Source: Helicobacteraceae bacterium (GTDB lineage Bacteria > Campylobacterota > Campylobacteria > Campylobacterales > Sulfurimonadaceae). Taken from it: a DNA stretch of 9,195 nucleotides. The stretch covers positions 1 to 9,195 of the forward strand of contig JAMOQV010000061.1 of NCBI GenBank assembly GCA_027068615.1, written 5' to 3'. The notes beneath the pieces are model-generated. The model searched no databases and was not told where the DNA came from. It saw only the letters and a list, made by a program, of their open reading frames with translations. Shown in pieces: positions 5,507 to 9,195 of the stretch (positions are counted from its first letter, which is position 1; each line of letters opens with the position of its first letter). Position numbers and translations under genes: made by a program.

Positions 5507-6969
5507 TACATCTCACTTATGTCTATATTTTCAATAGGTACAATAACCTCTTTTACTGGAAGTTTTTGCTCTTTTACCTCTATATTTTTTTGAACTTGCA
5601 TTTTAGTATTATTTTCATTAGCTTTTTCTAAAGAGACATCAGGTGCATCTTCTAGTTCTAATAATTTTGGAATTTTAATCTCTATCTCAACACTAGGTTT
5701 TGACTTTAATCCATTTTCATCAATAGCTATAATCTGATAATGATAAGTTATCTCAGACTCTAAGTTACTATCTGAAAAAGTCGTTCCTTTAATGTCTGTA
5801 ATCTCATCTTCAAAAGAGTCTAACCAACCTTTTCTATATTTTTTAATGATATTGTATGTTTTTGCTCTACCTTCCATATCTTTCCAAGCTAATTCTACTC
5901 GTCCATTTATAAATTTAGCTTTTGTTACAGCTGGTGCTTTTGGTATAGGAAGAGTTGAACCCTGAAGTGCTATCTTTTGAAGAGTACTTTCTAATCCATC
6001 ATCATCTACAACACTAACTTTATAAAAGTATTGTTTACCATCTTCACCTATCTTATCTGTAAAATGGTTATTGTGAAGTTTAGCTATTAACTCCATTCTG
6101 CCATCTGCAGATGAAGAACGATAAAGATGGTAAAGACCTAAATCTTTATCATCAGCTTTTTCCCAAGTCAATTCTATAACTTTTGGTAAATTTTTACTTG
6201 CTGTCAGATTCATTATACTTTTTGGTAAAGGTTTAGTTATAACTCTTACCTCTTGACTAGGCTTAGATACGATACCATCATAAGTTTTAACTCTTACTCT
6301 ATAATTATAGATATAATTGTTTTTCAAATCCTTATCTATATATTCAGCATTTAGTCGCCCTTTTACCTCTGCTATCTCTTCCCATTCATCTTTTTCTAAT
6401 GTTTTTCTTTCTACTATGTAAGAAACAACTTTTAGATTTGTATGTGGTCTCCATATAATTTTTGCAGTTTGAGGCATCCCCTCTACACTATGTATCCACG
6501 AAACAGATTCTAAAACTGGTAATGAACTAACAGTATATAGTTCGCTAGGTAAGGATTCATGTTCTTTGTTAAATGTTTTAAAGTAGTATCTATATGTATG
6601 ATCAGGTTCTATATTTCTATCTACATAGTGTGTAGCAAAACGGTTATCTATAGTATCATAATACTCCCCAGTATCTTCATTATCGGCACTCATTTTATAA
6701 ACATATACACCTTCAACACGAGGGTCTGTGATATTTTTATACTCAAATGCTATAGATTTCATATCTGCAAATATACCATTTTTAGTTAATTCAATTCTTT
6801 GAAGTGTTGTATCCACTAAATCAGCATCTTTAGAACTAGTCTCACCATCTAAAGACTTTGTAGAATTTGAATCCAAATGAGAAGAACCCTTTGGTGATAA
6901 TGCTGGTGTACAACCACTAAAAACTATCAGTGAAGCTGTGTAAAATATTGCTAGTTGAGATAACTTCAT
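5506..6969 (-). CDS. flpA: FN3-repeat lipoprotein, FlpA-like
   Basis: This is a predicted envelope lipoprotein of 487 residues. A lipoprotein signal peptide (1-19) ends in VFSGC, so Cys20 should be lipidated; Thr21 at +2 does not suggest inner-membrane retention. After a polar linker (21-52) come four fibronectin type III-like modules (about 55-148, 150-246, 247-338, 340-434), each with the typical strand Y-x-Y/F-x-V pattern (for example YNYRVRVKTYDG at 221-232, QYFYKVSVVDDDG at 313-325, YHYQIIAIDENG at 409-420). A charged, low-complexity tail (435-487) follows. Segment WRPHTNLKV (173-181) closely resembles the WRPHPDFRV segment reported as the fibronectin-binding site of C. jejuni FlpA. The start has a good GGAGAG site five bases upstream. 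The gene overlaps the preceding pseudouridine synthase gene by 53 nt and touches trmB. Its molecular role outside host adhesion is unknown; the division-gene context hints at the cell envelope. Confidence 0.87.
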   Translation of the reverse strand: MKLSQLAIFYTASLIVFSGCTPALSPKGSSHLDSNSTKSLDGETSSKDADLVDTTLQRIELTKNGIFADMKSIAFEYKNITDPRVEGVYVYKMSADNEDTGEYYDTIDNRFATHYVDRNIEPDHTYRYYFKTFNKEHESLPSELYTVSSLPVLESVSWIHSVEGMPQTAKIIWRPHTNLKVVSYIVERKTLEKDEWEEIAEVKGRLNAEYIDKDLKNNYIYNYRVRVKTYDGIVSKPSQEVRVITKPLPKSIMNLTASKNLPKVIELTWEKADDKDLGLYHLYRSSSADGRMELIAKLHNNHFTDKIGEDGKQYFYKVSVVDDDGLESTLQKIALQGSTLPIPKAPAVTKAKFINGRVELAWKDMEGRAKTYNIIKKYRKGWLDSFEDEITDIKGTTFSDSNLESEITYHYQIIAIDENGLKSKPSVEIEIKIPKLLELEDAPDVSLEKANENNTKMQVQKNIEVKEQKLPVKEVIVPIENIDISEM

Positions 6970-7888
6970 TTATACTCTCCGTATTAAATTTTTTATATAT
7001 ATATGATTCTGTAACTTCATCAAAATCAGCTTTAAAGAAAAGTTTTTCTTTAGAAGTTGGATGGATAAAGTATATGATGTAAGCATGTAGCAAAATTCGT
7101 TCCGACTTCTCTTGTTTAGGGGTTTGAGCATATATATGATCACCTATAATATGACGATTTATACTCTCTAAATGAACCCTTATTTGATGTGTTCTTCCCG
7201 TAAAAAGTTTACAAGCTATAAGCTGATTTTTCTCATCATTACTTAAAAGTAAATTTTTAAACATAGTTTTAGCATTTTTACCATCTTCTAATATCGCCAT
7301 TTTTAAACGGTTATGATGAGACCTTTTTATAGGTTTATCTATAACTGTTACATCATCTTTTAATGGTGGATTTATAACAGCAAGATAATATCTTCCCATA
7401 CTTTTATCTTGAAGTTGACTTGATAAAAATTCATGAGAAGAATTATTTTTTGCAATAACCATCGTTCCACTTGTACCCTTGTCTAAACGGTGAACAATAC
7501 CATGTCTTTCTTCCCCACTTATAGTAGAGAGTCTTATCCCTTTATGCTTTAACCAATCAACCAAAGTAGCTTCTTTTACACTTGGAGCAGGATGAACTGT
7601 TACTCCACTTGGTTTATTTATAACAAGTAAATCATCATCTTCATAAAGTATCTCTACATCAAAATCAACTTCTAAAGCTTCTTCAACTTTTAATTCTGGA
7701 AATTCTATCCTTATCTCTTGCCCAACTTTTAGTTTTACACCTGGACGAGATACAAGTTTATTATCAATGTAAACACACTCTTGTTTTATTAAAGTTGCAA
7801 TTTGTGAACGAGTATCACCTAACTTAGATGATAAAAACTTATCTAATCTATCTGATATTTCACAAATATAACTTTTTGTTTCCCTCAT
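6917..7888 (-). CDS. rluD: RluA/RluD-family ribosomal pseudouridine synthase
   Basis: This enzyme isomerises specific uridines in RNA to pseudouridine. The RluD type acts on the 23S rRNA helix 69 region. The 323 residues carry an N-terminal S4 RNA-binding domain (about 13-70), the opening motif LLVINKPSGVTVHP (87-100), the catalytic HRLDKGTSG (133-141) with Asp136 as nucleophile, and GRTHQIRVHL (231-240). All are intact. The S4 domain and length fit RluD or RluC rather than the shorter RluA; RluD is my best guess and the exact target base cannot be read from sequence. The ATG at 7888 follows an AAGGG site. It is the first gene of the six-gene operon, opposite rodA. Its last 17 codons and stop overlap the flpA-like signal-peptide region, so residues after about 305 (NEVISTSNILHSFTDSF) are probably a dispensable tail. 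Confidence 0.9.
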   Translation of the reverse strand: MRETKSYICEISDRLDKFLSSKLGDTRSQIATLIKQECVYIDNKLVSRPGVKLKVGQEIRIEFPELKVEEALEVDFDVEILYEDDDLLVINKPSGVTVHPAPSVKEATLVDWLKHKGIRLSTISGEERHGIVHRLDKGTSGTMVIAKNNSSHEFLSSQLQDKSMGRYYLAVINPPLKDDVTVIDKPIKRSHHNRLKMAILEDGKNAKTMFKNLLLSNDEKNQLIACKLFTGRTHQIRVHLESINRHIIGDHIYAQTPKQEKSERILLHAYIIYFIHPTSKEKLFFKADFDEVTESYIYKKFNTESINEVISTSNILHSFTDSF

Positions 7889-7901
7889 TTATACCCTTTT
7901 A

Positions 7902-7910
7902 TGTTAAAAT
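7902..7910 (+). promoter_or_regulatory. Candidate extended -10 for rodA
   Basis: TGTTAAAAT fits TGnTATAAT with five of six hexamer bases. Transcription would begin near 7917, about 20 nt before the rodA ATG. No -35 hexamer is convincing. I could not identify a good promoter for the divergent operon in the same 48-bp spacer; if present it probably overlaps the start of rodA. Confidence 0.35.
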
Positions 7911-7925
7911 CCTAAAAAAATTAGG
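7911..7925 (+). repeat. Small perfect palindrome next to the rodA ribosome site
   Basis: CCTAA and TTAGG arms (7911-7915, 7921-7925) flank five A. The right arm overlaps the AGGGAG ribosome site of rodA (7923-7928). If transcribed, the short AT-rich stem would be weak. It could also be an operator in the divergent spacer, or chance. Confidence 0.35.
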
Positions 7926-7936
7926 GAGTTTTTAAT

Positions 7937-9049
7937 ATGTGGAGATTTGATAAGCGTATTTTAACACAATTTGACTTCATTTCCATAATATTAATCATTC
8001 CTCTTGTTATAACTTCAAATTGGCTTATAAATGAAGCCGTTCCAGCCCTTGCTCAAAAACAAATGGCTTATATAGGAGTAGCAACTTTAACTTTTATATT
8101 TGTTTTTTTATTACCAATAAGAAGAATGAGTTGGTTAATACCTATGATATACTGGATAAATATTGCATTACTTTTTGCTGTTGAACTATTTGGTCATGCA
8201 AGACTAGGAGCTCAAAGATGGATAGAAATACCGTTTATAAATGCAACAATACAACCATCAGAATTTGTAAAACCTGCTCTTATCCTAATGCTTGCATATC
8301 TTATAAATAAAAATCCACCACCAAGAGATGGATATGGAGTAAAAGATTTTTTAAAAATAAGCTTTTATATACTGCTACCATTTATACTAATAGCAAAAGA
8401 ACCAGATTTAGGAACAGCTCTTGTCCTTTTACTTATTGGATATGGTGTATTATTTTTTATTGGTATATATTGGAAAATATGGGCATTTATAATTACTTCT
8501 ATACTACTAGTATCTCCTCTTGCTTATAAGTTTACATTACATGATTACCAAAAAACAAGAATAAATGACTTTTTAAGTGAAAAACCATCATATCATGTTC
8601 AGCAATCCATCATAGCCATAGGTTCTGGTGGATTAACAGGTAAAGATAAAGATGAAGCTACACAAACACAAATGAAATTTTTACCAATAGCTACAAGTGA
8701 TTTTATATTTGCTTTCGTAGTTGAAAGAACAGGTTTCCTAGGTGCGTTAGGCATTATAGTTATATACATAATGTTAATATTACATTTACTTAGTTTAAGT
8801 GTATTTAATAAAGATTACTACATAAAAGTTGTAACAATATCTATTTCCTTTATGATTTTTATATATATGGGTGTTAATATATCTATGACAATAGGATATG
8901 CACCCGTAGTAGGTGTTCCTTTACCTATGTTTAGTTATGGAGGAAGTAGTTTTTTAAACTTTATGATTTTATTTGCTATTATGCAAAATCTCATAACATT
9001 TAGATACAAAGATTTATATGATGGTCGTGGAACAAAAAGCTTTCTATAA
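7937..9049 (+). CDS. rodA: Rod-shape SEDS peptidoglycan glycosyltransferase RodA (MrdB)
   Basis: RodA is the inner-membrane glycosyltransferase that polymerises lipid II for side-wall synthesis, working with a class B penicillin-binding protein (PBP2). The 370-residue protein is made mostly of hydrophobic helices (about ten), as in the FtsW/RodA/SpoVE family. Diagnostic stretches are GAQRWI (91-96) with QPSEFVKPALIL (106-117), EPDLGTA (155-161), GSGGLTGK (229-236), SDFIFAFVVERTGFLGA (254-270), whose Asp255 is at the catalytic aspartate position of RodA, and GVPLPMFSYGGSS (326-338). The compact length and SDFIFAFVVE loop favour RodA over FtsW. The ATG at 7937 has an AGGGAG site eight bases upstream. 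It is transcribed away from the rluD-to-envC operon across a 48-bp spacer. A pbp2/mrdA gene is not in the window. No terminator is visible after its stop. Confidence 0.93.
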   Translation: MWRFDKRILTQFDFISIILIIPLVITSNWLINEAVPALAQKQMAYIGVATLTFIFVFLLPIRRMSWLIPMIYWINIALLFAVELFGHARLGAQRWIEIPFINATIQPSEFVKPALILMLAYLINKNPPPRDGYGVKDFLKISFYILLPFILIAKEPDLGTALVLLLIGYGVLFFIGIYWKIWAFIITSILLVSPLAYKFTLHDYQKTRINDFLSEKPSYHVQQSIIAIGSGGLTGKDKDEATQTQMKFLPIATSDFIFAFVVERTGFLGALGIIVIYIMLILHLLSLSVFNKDYYIKVVTISISFMIFIYMGVNISMTIGYAPVVGVPLPMFSYGGSSFLNFMILFAIMQNLITFRYKDLYDGRGTKSFL

Positions 9050-9065
9050 TCCTAAAGACCATTAT

Positions 9066-9195
9066 TTATATGTTTTTATGTCCTACTATTTGAGCTATGT
9101 CTAAGATAGATATTTTGTTACTTCTTAGTGCTTGTGTTATGAAAGTATGTCTTGTATTGTAAAAAACTCTCTTACTTATGTGTGATGTTTCTAGT
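9066..9195 (-). pseudogene. Tyrosine recombinase/integrase, C-terminal remnant lacking the catalytic tyrosine
   Basis: The minus strand reads 42 residues from the right edge to a TAA (9066-9068). YNTRHTFITQALRS (12-25) matches the box II arginine region of phage-type integrases (usually HxLRHTFA; here Tyr replaces the first His). ILDIAQIVGHKNI (30-42) matches the LGH motif. In the family the chain normally goes on about ten residues to T-x-x-Y-x-H with the nucleophilic tyrosine. Here it stops straight after GHKNI, and the stop lies only 16 bp from the rodA stop. I therefore call it a truncated, probably inactive copy. The upstream part is outside the window, so whether the rest is intact cannot be judged. 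A frameshift alone does not restore a good tail: the next frame gives only KTYK then stop. Confidence 0.7.

Noticed and set aside
6559..6789. Plus-strand open frame of 76 codons opposite the FN3 lipoprotein gene
   Set aside because: It is antisense to conserved FN3 coding sequence, and its hydrophobic make-up comes from complementing polar codons.

Overview
The window is AT-rich chromosomal DNA with heavy use of ATA, AGA and AAA codons. Its gene content and order point to a Campylobacterota (Epsilonproteobacteria) genome, probably a free-living Sulfurimonas/Arcobacter-like lineage. The genus is inferred from protein flavour and not proven. As I recall it, the order rluD-like, flpA-like, trmB, ftsE, ftsX, envC-like, with a divergent rodA, matches the Campylobacter jejuni cj1275c-cj1282 locus.

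Layout. Positions 1-653 (minus) hold the N-terminal 217 residues of a succinate dehydrogenase/fumarate reductase flavoprotein, cut by the left edge. A 154-bp divergent spacer (654-807) carries a promoter for each side. thiL (808-1641, plus) makes thiamine diphosphate. It ends 4 nt from the end of a six-gene minus-strand operon (7888 down to 1646). In transcription order that operon is an RluA/RluD-family pseudouridine synthase, an FN3-repeat lipoprotein (FlpA-like), TrmB, FtsE, FtsX and an EnvC-like coiled-coil/LytM protein. Every junction is overlapping or 1 nt apart. A 48-bp divergent spacer (7889-7936) separates it from rodA (7937-9049, plus). The last 130 bases hold the C-terminus of a tyrosine recombinase on the minus strand, which stops before the expected catalytic tyrosine.

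How the genes fit together. The operon joins RNA modification (rRNA pseudouridine, tRNA m7G46) to envelope biogenesis. FtsE/FtsX and the EnvC-like protein form a transmembrane ATPase and periplasmic activator module expected to switch on a septal amidase. RodA polymerises lateral-wall peptidoglycan. The FN3 lipoprotein sits in the middle of this set and keeps a motif resembling the fibronectin-binding segment reported for C. jejuni FlpA, which makes an ancestral envelope role worth testing. I see no CRISPR array, tRNA, rRNA or insertion sequence. The only mobile-DNA trace is the recombinase remnant at the right edge.
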